Assembly: GCF_000471905.2 (NCBI RefSeq)
Contig: NW_006498233.1
Coordinates: forward strand, 681,559-745,558
From: Amborella trichopoda
Taxonomy: Eukaryota; Streptophyta; Magnoliopsida; Amborellales; Amborellaceae
Reading direction: 5' to 3'
DNA length: 64,000 nucleotides
How positions within the stretch are numbered: the first letter of the stretch is position 1; each line of letters opens with the position of its first letter. A model generated the notes under the pieces. That model saw nothing but the letters and a program-made list of their open reading frames with translations, made no database searches and had not been told where the DNA came from. The position numbers were made by a program, and so were the translations under genes. Positions 1 to 11,629 of this stretch are shown here, piece after piece.

Positions 1-60
1 ATTTTCAAGCCAAAGTCATCACTCCATCTTTCTTTTTTTGAACAAATTGAAATAGGGATA

Positions 61-850
61 TGGTTCGCGCTACATGACCTTAAACTGCACAACCCTGGTC
101 CGTGCTGCATAACCATAAACTGCACAGCTCTGGTCCGCGCTGCATGACCTTAAACTACACAGCCCTGGTCTAGTTGCACGACCCTAAAACTGCATGGCCC
201 AAACTATACGACCATAAACTATAGCTGAGGTCTAACTTTACGACCTTAAACTGCACGGTCCAAGCTATATGACATTAAACTGTAGTGGTGGTCTAAATGC
301 ACGACCCTAAACTGCATGGTCCAAACTATATGACCTTAAACTGTAGCAAAGGTCTAGTTGCACGACCTTAAACTGCACGGTCCTAAATGCACGACTCTAA
401 ACTACATAACATGGTCCAAACTATATGACCTTAAACTATAGTGGACGTCTAGTTGCACGACCTTAAACTGCATGGTCCTAATTGTATGACTCTAAACTGC
501 ATAACCATGTTCCAAACTATATGACCTTAAACTGTAGCGGTGGTCTAGATGCACGACCCTAAACTGCATGGTCCAAACTATATGACCTTAAACTGTAGCG
601 GAGGTCTAGCTGCACGACCTTAAACTGCACGGTCCTAATTGCATGAGTCTAAACTGCATAACCATGGTCCAAACTATATAACCTTAAACAGTAGTGGAGG
701 TCTAGTCGCACGACCTTAAACTGCATGGTCCTAGTTGTATGACTCTAAACTGCATAACAATGGTCTAACTGTTTGACCCTAAACTACAGTACATGTCCTG
801 GCCATATGACGATAAACTGCTTTGCACGGGTCTCGGAGGTATGACCTTAA
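61..850. repeat. Degenerate tandem satellite (~30-bp monomers in a three-monomer array)
   Basis: The stretch is built from ~30-bp monomers around the core GACCTTAAACTGCA. Three monomer types alternate: one with TGCACGACC, one with TGCATGACTC followed by a CATAAC extension, and one with ACTATATGACC ending in GTAGYGG. Together they form a ~95-bp higher-order unit. Copies differ by scattered point changes and small indels. No sustained reading frame runs through it. It is an old local satellite or the internal repeat of a larger element. Confidence 0.85.
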
Positions 851-1189
851 AACTCACCCCACATACGCCCACACACCTTTTACATACATCTTCGAGCATG
901 TCTTCCCCAACCGACCCATTCGTGTGCGCGCACCACCTTCACTACCTCCCCAATGAGTCCATTCCTTTCATCATCCTACATCATTCCCCAGCTTGTCTCT
1001 CCTGCGCTCACAAAACGGCAAACCATCCTGCCAGTTATACTCGTCATAAGCTAGTGGGCCACCACTTTCCACATTCCATCCATACATCATCCATCTTTCA
1101 TAGGTAGCGTCGTGCCATCTCCCCAAAAGTGAGCTAAAACCACTACCATGCTCACTCCATGGCCTCTACAGACTATCATCCATCTCTGT

Positions 1190-1290
1190 TATGGTCCAGC
1201 TATATGACCTTAAACCATAGTGCACGTCTTGGCCGCATGACGATAAACTGCTTTGCACAGGTCTTGAAGGCATGACCCTCAATACACCTT
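1190..1290. repeat. Detached remnant of the 30-bp satellite
   Basis: Two or three monomers (TATATGACCTTAAAC, then CGCATGACGATAAACTG) match the array upstream and are separated from it by ~340 bp of unrelated sequence. The array was probably longer and was interrupted or partly lost. Confidence 0.6.
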
Positions 1291-2890
1291 CACAAAAAAA
1301 AAAAAATTGAATAATGGTCATGGTGTATACCTTAATAAGGGAATGCCATGAGTAAAAATGACAGACGGGCATGGTCACAATACCATGAGTAAAAGAGTTC
1401 CATGAATAAAAAAACGGGCACGGTGAAAACCTGAAAGGGCATCGTGAGTAAAAATGGAAGAATAAGGGTGGACATGGCCATAAGGTCATGGGTAAAAGAG
1501 CCCCAAATAAAAAGAAGTTGGTGAAAACCGTCTCTATGACGCCGCGTCCCAAGTTCAAGTGAAAATCCACAAAGGACGCTTGGACCAATAAACAGGATGA
1601 TAGAGCACTCGCCTCAACAGGCGGCTTTCGCCCTCACTCAAAAAAGAAAAAAATCCCTCGTGTTACAATACCATGGTCCAAAAATACAAGCTCTAAGGAA
1701 AAGATTTCGACATCTTGAGTCCAGTTGCAAAAAGGACTCGAAAGACAGAAGACTCGCCAAGAAGGCAAGACAAGTCTCATGACGAGGAGCATCATTCCCA
1801 TGAGGTCACGAAACGCACTCCAAGATGCTGGAGATGCCCCAAGAAGATAAACTGAGGTACCCTACTCATCAACGAATAACTGGTCAGTCATGACTTTGGA
1901 GTGATAATCAGATGATTATCGTAGCTACAAAGTAGTGGTTAGGGGTGGTTGTACCCAAAGCAAGTCACCTCGACAAATTAAGGTACCCTACTCGTCGAGG
2001 AATAACTGGGACATAAAGTAGATGGCGCCGACGTAAGGCCCTTCAGCATACCATTCACATAATCTTCGAAACGTGGCTCAACACCAGAGGATACAAAGAA
2101 ACCCAGACCAAATGGGAACCATGCCCTTCATCATAGCACTCAATTGCCAGACGGGCCTGATTCTGACTGACAAGGTCCATACAAAATCCTCAGCTTCAAA
2201 ATCACAAACAGTCCACACGAGGGTGAGGACTTCGATTATATCCCTCAAAAAAGTCTGTTCTCCCCCTAAAGTCTCTACGGACAGATCCACGAATAATGCA
2301 TCCCTACGTCTGAGCATCCTAGTTGCACTATTGCTTGAATCTCCTCGACGTTCACATGGTCCTGTGGCTAGGAAGAAAAAAGTAATAAAGTCCAAGGTAA
2401 TTTTCTGAATGTTGTCCTTCTCGCTTCTCTCGAAGTGCAACATTCGGCAGGGTAAGCTGTTTGAACGCATTTTTCAGCACCTTGGTCCCTAATGCAGAAT
2501 AAAGAAGGAAGCAGGTCAATAAAGCCTACAAAATAAATATAAATTTTGACAGTCTTAGAATTGCACCAGAATTGGTCAAGATCTTTATCATCACTCCAGA
2601 AGGCCACCTCCCAAGTTTTATCATGATCAGACATGTCTAAGGCAGTGAACACAAAGAAACAATTTCGAAAAAATAGGCCTCTAACACCCAGAAATACACC
2701 CCGTAACTAGAACTATACTTTTGGTATGTCAAACAGCTGTGGGACCACCATCATAGGATCCGGTATGGTCGAAAATCCCTATGGGTCAAGTTTTGGCATA
2801 ATCGGGCACTCCATGACAAAGTTGTGGATAAAATACCAAAAAGGGGTAGGCCGCACACTATTCTCGAGTAGCCACCCTGCACCAAAACAC
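1291..2890. other. Gene-free repetitive-looking stretch, function unknown
   Basis: Short open frames occur on both strands (for example 2073-2408 + and 2078-2470 -), but none resembles a protein family I know, and the two strands are open over the same bases. A ~34-bp direct repeat containing GGTACCCTACTC lies at 1849-1882 and 1976-2009. The sequence is probably untranslated retroelement DNA. I assign no gene. Confidence 0.4.
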
Positions 2891-3768
2891 CATTAAAGGT
2901 GGTTGTTTTACAGTCACGGGCAGTGACTTTAGGGGCTTATATCTCACTCGTTCCTAGTCGAATCGCGATCAAATTTGGTGAGCATGTTCGTCTCGTCAAG
3001 ACGAGCGATTCGATATGTGGTACGCCCCGTGACAATGCCCGACCAGAGAGAAAAACTAGAGAGAAGTTGTTGATCCGTGAAAAATGTTGCAGAAAATTCA
3101 ACAGCAACATGCCTGACTCCGACAGCCAAATCACGACGCTCGCGTACCCGATCGGCATGAAACTAATCGCATTATATGCGTAAGGTCCGTGGCCATCTCT
3201 GCTCCAAACCTCATGTACGATGAACAGTTGGATTTCACACACGAAAGCGTCAAAACTTTTATAAATTTCGACCGCCTGATTTCAAGATTCCGACCAAAAA
3301 CTCAAGACGACGAAATCTTCATCATGACATGAAATTGAGCTGTGTTTGTTGCAACGTGATTGTGACGGCATGTTCAGTATGATTCAGCGAAGAAATCACA
3401 ATGAAACATCAAGGAATGAACACACAACCGATCCAAAGTTTTTAAGATTCAAGAAAATTTCAAGTTTCATGATCATGGCTTAAAAACATGATTCATGGCT
3501 CGAAGTTGGTATCAAATCAATCGCCATGCCCAGCCCCACAAGAAAATAATCATCTTTCGATCAAATAGGCATCAGAATAACCTCGGATCAGTCATGGAAG
3601 ATCATGCAAGTTCTCAGGTAGCTGCAGGGATTGTTCTGAAATTCCACACATTGTTAGGCAAAACAGTCCTTTTGCAGCCATTTTTAGAATTTCTTTTAAT
3701 TCAATTAAATTGTAATTATCTTCAATTTTAGGTAGCTTTTTGGCGTACACCCATGTTTTAGCCCAATT

Positions 3769-3840
3769 CTATATAAGCATGCAAAGCCAAATTGTAAAGG
3801 ACCTTCGGTTCATTTCACACAAAGATCAATAAAATTTCAA
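3769..3840 (+). promoter_or_regulatory. LTR-like core promoter and poly(A) signal
   Basis: A TATA box (TCTATATAAGC, 3769) is followed about 50 bp later by AATAAA (3828-3833). The spacing of TATA box, short transcript leader and poly(A) signal is typical of the U3-R part of a plant retrotransposon LTR. A long pyrimidine tract follows. LTR termini could not be identified, so the element is unassigned. Confidence 0.4.
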
Positions 3841-3914
3841 TTTCCTCTTGACCTCATGGGTGCGTCTTGGAGAGAGAGCAAGGAGAGAGAAGAAAAGGGT
3901 TGGTACATTTCAGT

Positions 3915-4250
3915 AAGGTAACTTTCTCTCTCCTCCCCTCTTTCTCTCTCCTCTTCTTTCTTTCTCTCTTCTCCTCTCCTTCTCTCTCTTCTTCCCATCC
4001 CTATCTCTCTTTCTCTCTTCTTTTCTCACCTCTATCTCTCTTTCTCTGTCTTCTTCTCATTCTTATCTCCCTTTCTTTCTTCTCTTCTCATCTTTATCTC
4101 TCTTTCTCTCTCTTCTTATCCATATCTCTCTTTCTCTCTCGTCTCTATCTCTCTCTTCTTCTCATCCCTATCTCTCTTTCTCTCTTTTCTTCTCATCTTT
4201 ATCTCTCTCTCTTTCTTCTTCACATCTTTATCTCTTTTTCTGCTCTCCGT
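3915..4250. repeat. Polypyrimidine (CT-rich) tract
   Basis: Almost uninterrupted C/T with TCTCTC, TTTCTC and CTTCTTCTC runs. The open frame across it (3867-4376 +) reads only Ser/Leu/Phe and is a composition artefact. It leads directly into the hairpin repeat array that follows. Confidence 0.8.
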
Positions 4251-4770
4251 CTAACACAGTTGGTGAAGCCTAGCATCGACTGTATCTTCTCTCTCTTCTT
4301 GTCTAACATAGTCGCGAAGCCTAACGCTGACTACATCCTCTCTCTCTTCTCGTCTAACACAGTCGGTAAAGCCTAGTGCTGACTGCATCCTCTCTCTCTT
4401 CTCATCTAACACAGTCGGTGAAGCCTAACGCCGACAGCATCTTCTCTCTTTCTACTCTTCGTCTAACACAGTCGGCGAAGCCTAGCACCGACTTCATCTT
4501 CTCTCTCTTCTCGTCTAACACAGTCGGTAAATTCTGGCGTCGGCTGCATCTTCTCTTTCTTCTCTATCCAACACAGTCAACGAAGCCTAGCGTTGACTGC
4601 ATCTTCTCTCTCTTCTCTATCTAGCACAGTTGGCGATGCTCAGCGTTGACTGTGTTACCTCTCTCTTCTTTGTCTAACCCAGCCGATGACGCTCAGCACC
4701 GAGTGAGTCCTCTTCCTCATATTTGCCTAATACAGTCAGCGACGCCTAGCATCGCCTGTGTTTTTCTGTC
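4250..4770. repeat. ~52-bp tandem repeat carrying a conserved stem-loop
   Basis: About ten head-to-tail copies of roughly 52-57 bp. Each has a pyrimidine spacer (CATCTTCTCTCTCTTCTC), TCTAACA, then a CAGTCGG-type arm, a loop close to AAGCCTAG, and a complementary CCGACTG-type arm. Stem positions change in pairs between copies: CAACG with CGTTG near 4575, and CGGTA with TGCTG near 4357. Neighbouring frames read through the array, but the repeats do not share one frame, so it is noncoding. Confidence 0.8.
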
Positions 4771-5600
4771 TTCCCTCATATTCTTCTTTTTCTCATATTC
4801 TTCTTTTTCTTTCTTTCTATTCCCAGTCCTTCTTTCTTTTCTCTTCTTCTCTTATCTTACTCTTCTTATGTTTTTTTATTTACGATATCTGTTATTTTTT
4901 TTATTCTTTCATTTGATCAAAGAGGGGTTGAGATTAGCCTATCATGGTAGTCATGTCGTCTAGCTGTAATGTCGTTGTGCCAAAATTATTGTGCCCGCTT
5001 TATTGCCACGACAGACTAACTATCGTGTCTGGCTAGTCACTATAAGAATTGACGTCTAGTAGTAATCCTGTTGAGCTGGTCTGAGTTACCGAGCCCGTTT
5101 TACTACCACGTCAAACCAATTACTCATCAGCTTAATCATTGTGTTGATCTCCCCACCTGATCAAATTCTTCTCTCCCCCATCTTTCTTCTCTCGTTCATC
5201 TCTTCTTCTTCTAAATGTGCATGCTTGTGTACGTTCACTAAAGAGGCAACGTGAGGTCTGTTGACCCACCTGCCTTATAATATTTGTCATATGTGTGCGA
5301 TTGCAAAAAACATGAGAATACAAGCCAAGGGAGGTGATTCCAAACCTGTTTTATTACTGGGGGGCTTTCGTCGTGATCTAAGAGGGCGTCCACGTGAGCC
5401 AGCTTGAGTAAGTCCCTAACCCACCTTAAATTCCTCTCTCATCGATTGGTAATACCTGCCCCTGTTTTTTAATGAGGTTCCCGAGAGAGCGATCTCAAAC
5501 ATCTTGGGTCTCCCCCAAAACCCAAGACACGTGCCTCCCGATCATCCAAATCCAGATGGCAAGATCGCGGCTCCTAACCAATCACATGATGGCATTCATT
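4771..5600. other. Pyrimidine-rich then unique sequence, no gene seen
   Basis: CT-rich sequence continues to ~4915, followed by ordinary mixed sequence. The 5132-5323 minus frame is basic and Arg/Glu-rich because it is the complement of a TTCTTCTC tract. I see no conserved protein, RNA or element termini. Confidence 0.4.
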
Positions 5601-5602
5601 TG

Positions 5603-5727
5603 AATATATCATTATGTATTAATAATAAAAAGATATTTATAATGCAAATAAAACTATCTATAATATATCATTATGTATTAATAATAAAAATTAATACATA
5701 TTTATAATGCAAATAAAACTATCTATA
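5603..5727. repeat. Tandem duplication of a ~60-65-bp AT-rich unit
   Basis: Two adjacent copies share TATCATTATGTATTAATAAT and TATAATGCAAATAAAACTAT. The second carries a few extra bases in the middle. This is consistent with slippage in AT-rich DNA. Confidence 0.8.
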
Positions 5728-5904
5728 CGATATTTTATTCTATTTTATTGAAAAATATTATATATTCAACATTTTAATAGTTTAAAAGTGTTTATAAATA
5801 GTTTAGGACCATATCAACCATCCATTCAGAATGGACAGTTGAATAGGGGGAAGTATGTAAGTTTTATATAGTAGGAAAAGTAGAGAAAGCGTCCCCTATA
5901 GATA

Positions 5905-5962
5905 ATTTTATTTGTTTAATGTTTAAAAAAATGATTTTATTTGTTTAATGTTTAAAAAAATG
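5905..5962. repeat. Tandem duplication of a 29-bp unit
   Basis: Two perfect adjacent copies of a unit containing TTTTATTTGTTTAATG followed by TTTAAAAAAATGA. It is a simple local duplication. Confidence 0.85.
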
Positions 5963-6615
5963 ATGAATTTAATTTTTCACCTTTCCGTTCTGGATCACAA
6001 CTCTCTGTAAGGCTTTTCAAAAGGAGAGAAAGAGAGAGAGAGAGCATCCTTCGAGAGAGTGGAATAAAAACCTATTCGTCCATTAATACATAAAATGTAT
6101 AGTTTAATAAGCCACAGTGACACATTAAAGGGAAAGATAAAAGTGGAAGATAAAAAATAACTTTAGAAAGGGGAAATTCCAGTTAAATATTATGCATCAC
6201 CAAGTCAAAGAGGTGGTTGAAAAGTGAGGAAAAGGAGGTGATGGTCTCTAATGACCGCATTGTAAAATTAGACTAGCACATATTCAAAATCAGTTATTAC
6301 AAAAAATTGCCATGTACATTTTGTATTTTCATACTTTTCAAAAGTGTATATTTTTTTAATTTTATTTTATTTTCTATATATTGGATGAGCTCAAATTTAG
6401 GGAATTGATTTTCTCACCGTCTTAGATTTATAAAAAATACTCAAAATATAATTTAAATTTTAAAATAATTAAAATACCCCTTGTATTTCAAAATTTACAT
6501 AAGTATCTAGGTCACAAATCTATTTAAGTTTATTTTAGTAAAGTTAACTTTTTTATTGCTAAGAGGAGTTAAATCACAATGTGTGGTAGTCTGAGAGAGT
6601 CCTCTAGGCGGGTCT

Positions 6616-7260
6616 CTAGGTAAATAATAGGTCAGCGTACCTTATAAAAAAAATAGGCTTATATACCTGCCTGAATACAAAGGATTTACAGTAGGTTCGC
6701 AAAAAAATGGGCTTATAGAATTGCCCGATTACAATGAGATGTTCTACATTGTGTGTCCTCTGTGGTCCAGAACAAAAAATAAGATGGGTCGGGTGTGGTC
6801 TTCTTCTGGGTCCTAGCCCCATCTTTCTCCAGAAGATCGGCGAACTCGTTGGACGTCCTTGAGATATGCTTCCCTGAAATGACCATATCTCTGCAAATGT
6901 AAGCAATTTCATCAAAAATCGAAGCTAGGTACCATGGAGGTGGTGTCGTCCCGATTGCCTAGGAGAGAATATTGTGTGCATCTCAGACCTAACAACATGG
7001 CCATGGCTTCAGCGTATAGAGAATCTTTATGGCTTAGATGCTCATAATAGGTGAAGAGAATATTGCGATCATGGTCTCTAAAGACACCTCCGGCTTGGCC
7101 CGGGGTTCCCCCAGAGAGCAACAATCGAAATTGAGCTTGATAATGCCCTCTAGAGGTGGTAGCCAATTGTTTGGTCTTTTCACCTTTCATGGTTGGTGGT
7201 AGAGTATGTTTTCCCATTGGCTGAGAAAGGTGTTCACTGAAATGCCCGAGAAAACCTTGT
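6616..7260 (-). pseudogene. LINE-type RNase H (RVT_3) fragment
   Basis: The minus strand encodes pieces of the C-terminal RNase H of plant L1-like LINEs. The first half (7260 to ~6912) has GGVFRDHDRN and, about 25 residues later, YAEAMAMLLGLR, matching the GG-hydrophobic-RD and AE-x-AL-x-GL blocks. After a frame change, HISRTSNEFADLLEKDG (~6820-6880) matches the terminal RxxN-ADxLAKxG block. Frameshifts separate the halves, and no RT domain is found upstream on this strand. It is a dead fragment. Confidence 0.7.
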
Positions 7261-7290
7261 GGTGGGATGCCCAAAATGTTATTAGAGAAG

Positions 7291-7475
7291 TAACCTATAA
7301 GTTAATTATAATTTTTAATAATTTTTGCAAGTAAGATATGGTAAGAAGCACAAAAGCCCAAAATTTTAAAAGTAAAATTAAATCTATTTAAGTTAATTAT
7401 AATTTTTAATATTTTTTGTACGTAAGATATGGTAAGAAGCACAAAAGCCCAAAAATTTAAAAGTAAAATTAAATT
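7291..7475. repeat. Tandem duplication of a ~98-bp unit
   Basis: Two adjacent copies begin GTTAATTATAATTTTTAATA and share GTAAGATATGGTAAGAAGCA and AAAGTAAAATTAAAT. They differ by a few substitutions. Confidence 0.85.
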
Positions 7476-7559
7476 GTAATATTCACTATAAAAAGGTATG
7501 ACTAAGCCCTAAATTTCCAAAATTAATAGAATTTTTTGATTAGTTTCCCTATTTTTTTA

Positions 7560-8350
7560 CTATAAGTATTTCTTTTAAAGGAGGTGGGTTGTATTAGGCA
7601 GGCAACTAACGTAAAACTTTGCTAAAATTTCTATGAATCCTAAATCTACATTTACTTGTGTTAGGGAGTTCTGAGTATGCGACATGCCGTACAAACCCGG
7701 GTATAGTGACAAATGAACAAGGTTAGCAAGAGCGATCCCCAGAAGTGACGCTCCACAGTGCCGCTCAATTGCAGTGAAAAATAAGCAAGAGTTCCCATGA
7801 CATTATGAACGGCTGCCGATACTGAAGAATAAAGCAGTTGTTTCGCGTTAGTTTGTAACTACACAATTGTTTGGAGATACCATAATAGAAGAAAGGTAGG
7901 AGTTGATTGCTAGGTATTTGGTCAAATAAGATCGTCGAGTTCCTATAGAACCTATAAATAAAATACCCCTAGATGGGATAGAAGAGCGAAAAGGGTTTTT
8001 TTATGAGATGGGATGGGAACCGTCAGCTCCACATAATATTTGTGAATAACTGATTATCTGATATTGAGCAAGGAATATCCGTCCTTCTGCTGTACAGGAT
8101 CTATTGAACTCATAATTTATAATGTCAACTAAGTATAATAAGTAAAATTAACTCTAATGTGATTATCGGTACGGGTACCAATACTACAAACTAAATACAT
8201 GGTACTAAGAGTGTAAGAGAAAATTTATTTGTACTTGGTTCAAGTGTAATAGTGGGTCTAGTATTTGGTCCTTTGAGTACAAGTAAAAGTTTTGCTTCCA
8301 CATTTTTAAAAGAATGGGGTTTCTATGAGTTAGCCGACTCATATGTACAT
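7560..8350. other. Unassigned stretch of atypical, near-balanced composition
   Basis: Compared with the flanks this sequence has few homopolymers and many CG-containing words (GCGACATGCCGTAC, GACGCTCCACAGTGCCGC). It contains no repeats seen elsewhere in the window. The texture reminded me of organellar DNA, but I could not place it in any organelle gene. No coding region is supported. Confidence 0.25.
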
Positions 8351-9403
8351 ACGCATCCCTCATTAAAATGCATTTTAGATGATTTAAAAAAAAAAAAAAA
8401 CTGTAGATTTATCATCTAAGCCAAGATGATCATAAATATAAAAAGAAAAATATAATTTCTTAGTGTTTTTTCATGCATCGTCCATATCTTATTTATGGAC
8501 AATACACTTTAGATAACATCCATCTTTAGGATGGACATTTGTAAGTCAGCGGGCTCTCGTGAATTAATTTTCTTTTATAAAAATGTCTAAAGGATAATAG
8601 CTATTCAATATTATACCTATTGACAACTATTCTAACTCATGACGAATGTCTTTTAACCAGTTTTTTGAAATTAAATCAAAAGAAACATATGAAGTATTAA
8701 ATAATTCATCTCTTGTATATACATTGGTCGACTTCCTTAATAAACAATCATTACTATTTTTAAGGGGTTTTTTATTCAAGAATCGCAAATCGACAACGGC
8801 CTTGAATCAAAGGTTCCAATGATGCCCTGTATATGACTATGGGTCATGGGTCTTTATTGGGTTGGTTTGAAAAGACAATTGTGGATCGTGGTTATTGGGT
8901 CAGGTAGAGTGCCTTTATAGTGACTTATTTTGACTCATTGGTACAAGTCCATTTTTAAATATTTTTTTTTTTTGGTACAAAAAATGTTTCTATGAATTTT
9001 AAAAAAAAATTCATAATTTTTAAAATTTATTTCTTTTGTAAAATCCTTATAAACGGCATTTCCAAACTTTTCAAAATAAGGGCATATGTGGGGCGTTGAA
9101 TCCAATCCCCACATGTGTGCTACCCTCACATGGATATGACATCAGGCCTATGGGGTCCATATGAGGCCCAATATTATGTTTATCTCTCTCTGGACTCAAT
9201 CTCTCCTCCACTATCCAATCTCTCTCTCATCTCATCTCTCTAGCTCTCTCTCCTCTCTCTCACTCTCTCTAGGTGGCACGCCCCCCTTCCATATGGCTAA
9301 AGGGGGAGGCATGCCCAACCCTAGGGTTTGAAGAGAAAGAGGCACACCAAACTCTAAAAAAGGAGGTACCTTGGGGCATGCCCTAATTGTTCAAAGGAAA
9401 AAG
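8351..9403. other. AT-rich gene-free spacer
   Basis: Contains poly-A and poly-T runs and a CTCTCT-rich patch at ~9180-9270. No conserved frame or element termini were recognised. Confidence 0.4.
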
Positions 9404-9770
9404 TTTATATAAAGTTGCAACCTTACCTCTACAGCTACGGATGCACCTCAAAAATCTATCGCAAAAGATAGTTTTAATGTTGAAAAACCCTTTAATTGAT
9501 CATCTCGACATCAAGATGTATGACCATGAAAAATAAAAAGATTTTAAGTCTCAAAAATAGTGCATTTTACAACATATTATCTACACCACCCATTTTCAAG
9601 ATTTCATATGTTTATAGATCTACTTGATTTTAACTATTTTTTAAATTTAAAATTTTACAATTAGATATAAAAATAGATTTTGAGATAATCCTAAAAAAAA
9701 TTTACATCAAAATTATATACCATGATAAAATTTCAAGGTGCACCTTACCTCTACAGCTACGAATGCATTT
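9404..9770. mobile_element. MITE family A, copy 1 (rearranged right end)
   Basis: Shares its whole length with copies at 11.6, 27.5 and 60.5 kb. Shared landmarks are the terminal TTTATATAA.GTTGCAACCTT, then ATTGATCATCTCGACATC, TTCAAGAT.TTCATATGTT and GATAAAATTT near the right end. Here the usual right terminus is replaced: a 19-base segment (CCTTACCTCTACAGCTACG) from the left end (9421-9439) recurs at 9743-9761. There is no coding capacity. Confidence 0.7.
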
Positions 9771-10169
9771 GTATGCCAACTTCACCCTTGTTCAAAAGGG
9801 ATTCCAATGAACCATAATTGTGTTTATGCTATGTAAAACCCTAGTTTTGAGAGGTATTGCTTAAGGAAGAAAATTCAACAAGCCAAAATGATCAAAGTGC
9901 ACCATCAATCAAGAAATCGGGTGTGGGGTGTACTAAGTCCTAATAAGTCTTTTTGGCTGTTAACTTTTATTTATTTTTAATCATATTTGCATATTTTCTT
10001 TAATTTTCAAGAACATTATTTGCACTTAAATTGTTAATGGAAACTTGTTTTTAGTCATAGATTGCGCCTATTCCATTTGATAGTAAAAACAAATGTCCTA
10101 GATTGTATTTAAGCATTTCATTTTTGTTTATAGCAGTGTATTATGGAAATTGTACGTGGAATTTAAATC

Positions 10170-10202
<33 letters not shown>

Positions 10203-10268
10203 TAACAATAACAATAACAATAACAATAACAATAACAATAACAATAACAATAATAATAATAATAATAG
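10170..10268. repeat. Compound microsatellite (AAT)n-(AACAAT)n-(AAT)n
   Basis: Pure AAT units flank an interior block of AACAAT units. The open frames through it (poly-Ile/Thr or poly-Asn) are artefacts of the repeat. Confidence 0.95.
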
Positions 10269-10269
10269 A

Positions 10270-10894
10270 AAGAAAAAAAAATTAATTTTATTGCCAGAAA
10301 TTCCACATAGCCACTTCTTTCATGTCTCTTCTCCCAAATCCCAATAATGACCCGATTGTTGGAGCTCTATTTTGACCTTTCACCTTTTTGTTGAAATAGG
10401 TGAGGTAGGAATAGGATTAAGGATAAATTGGTGTCTTCACATGTTAGGAGAAAGGCAATGAGGAATTGATCACATGAAGGCGGGAAACGAAAGTCAAGGA
10501 TCTCGATTATGCTGCTTGTTGTTACCACTACTAAGTGAACCTCAGTGAATAACACTCAATTTCTTGATTCCAAAGCAACGCATCCGTATTTCAGGGGGTA
10601 ATGGAATCTTGGTTTCCTAGTAATGGGGTTCACGATCCCTTAAAAGTCATTGTTATGATTCTTAAAACATGGAATCGAGATTCCCTATGACAAGGATCAA
10701 GCTCTCTTAATCTAGGATCATTACGATGACCCTATCCACAAGGATCTCATCGATCCACATTTCAGTAGGCCTGAACCAATTCCCATTCTTAGGAACGCAC
10801 CCGAAACCAACAATTAAGGAAGGATCCATTTTTTTTTCTCATGGTAATAAATACTTGGATCTCAAACTTCCGGATAAAAATAATCCCCCCAGCA
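10270..10894. other. Gene-free spacer with GGAATC/GATTCC words
   Basis: Several TGGAATC- and GATTCC-type words at 10600-10700 resemble those in the copia-linked LTR sequences at 43.7 and 49-54 kb. This may be a decayed LTR piece, but no termini are visible. Confidence 0.25.
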
Positions 10895-11440
10895 GTATTT
10901 AAAAAAAGGATCCGCCTAGCGCCTAGGTCAGGAGTCCATGGTTTTAGAAGAGTATGGGGTATTTTAAACCCCCCAAAGTGAAAGTAAAAAAAAAATGCTA
11001 TAAGCCTTACATTAATTGATTATACCTATTTCTGTGAATCAAAAAAAAAAAATTTGAGGTTCGAAGAAGTATCCAAAGGATTCTTATTTAAATTTATGAG
11101 GTTTTCAATTGGTCAGGAGTCCATGTGATTATGGAATATGAAGAGTTGGAGACTAATACAGTAACAATGGACTTTGTTTAAGTTTTTTATTTACTAAATT
11201 TCCTATAATTTGAATTTTTGAACATGTTTAATCTTAAAATGTGATTTGTATCTAGGTAAAAAGTTAGTTATAATACATATAAATGTAGAAGTTGTAAAAT
11301 TAACACAAATATATGAATATATGTGTATTTAGACAAACACATATTTGCATATATTGAAGAATTTTCAAGACATGACCGAGATTATGTACATCTGCCTAGG
11401 CACTGGGCGGCAAGCTGGCTATCGTAGGGCCCCAAGTAGC
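10895..11440. mobile_element. Short element with GC-rich CCTAGGC-type ends, copy 1
   Basis: GC-rich ends (GGATCCGCCTAGCGCCTAGG at the left, TGCCTAGGCACTGGGCGGC at the right) enclose ~450 bp of AT-rich noncoding sequence. The same terminal vocabulary appears at 41.36-41.72, 47.4-47.5 and 61.75-63.0 kb. It looks like a non-autonomous DNA element. Exact termini are uncertain. Confidence 0.4.
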
Positions 11441-11629
11441 TATGTTGCCAAGGGAGTTATTGTACAACACGCTTCTGTGGGAGCAATGCTATATGCGCAT
11501 TGTTAATTGTGCGAACCTATCTCCTAACCTCCTGACACATTTCTTGAGCACCACGTGGTCCGCGTGGGCACTTTGTAGGATCAAGTTTTCTTGAGTAAAT
11601 GCATAATGCCCACTATTATATTTCTTTGG

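Noticed and set aside
2073..2652. Overlapping open frames on both strands
   Set aside because: No family similarity and mutually overlapping; not enough to call a gene.
2899..3242. 94- and 101-codon frames on opposite strands
   Set aside because: Both cover the same bases, neither matches a known family, and an LTR-like promoter lies just downstream.
4250..4770. Regularly spaced repeats resembling a CRISPR array
   Set aside because: Spacers are not unique; they are pyrimidine-rich and repeat with the unit. The context is a plant genome and no cas genes exist. It is a tandem satellite.
3867..4963. Chain of Ser/Leu/Phe-rich open frames
   Set aside because: Stops are rare only because the strand is C/T-rich; frames change between repeats and no domain is present.
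10103..10347. Poly-Asn and Ile/Thr open frames
   Set aside because: Direct translation of the AAT/AACAAT microsatellite.
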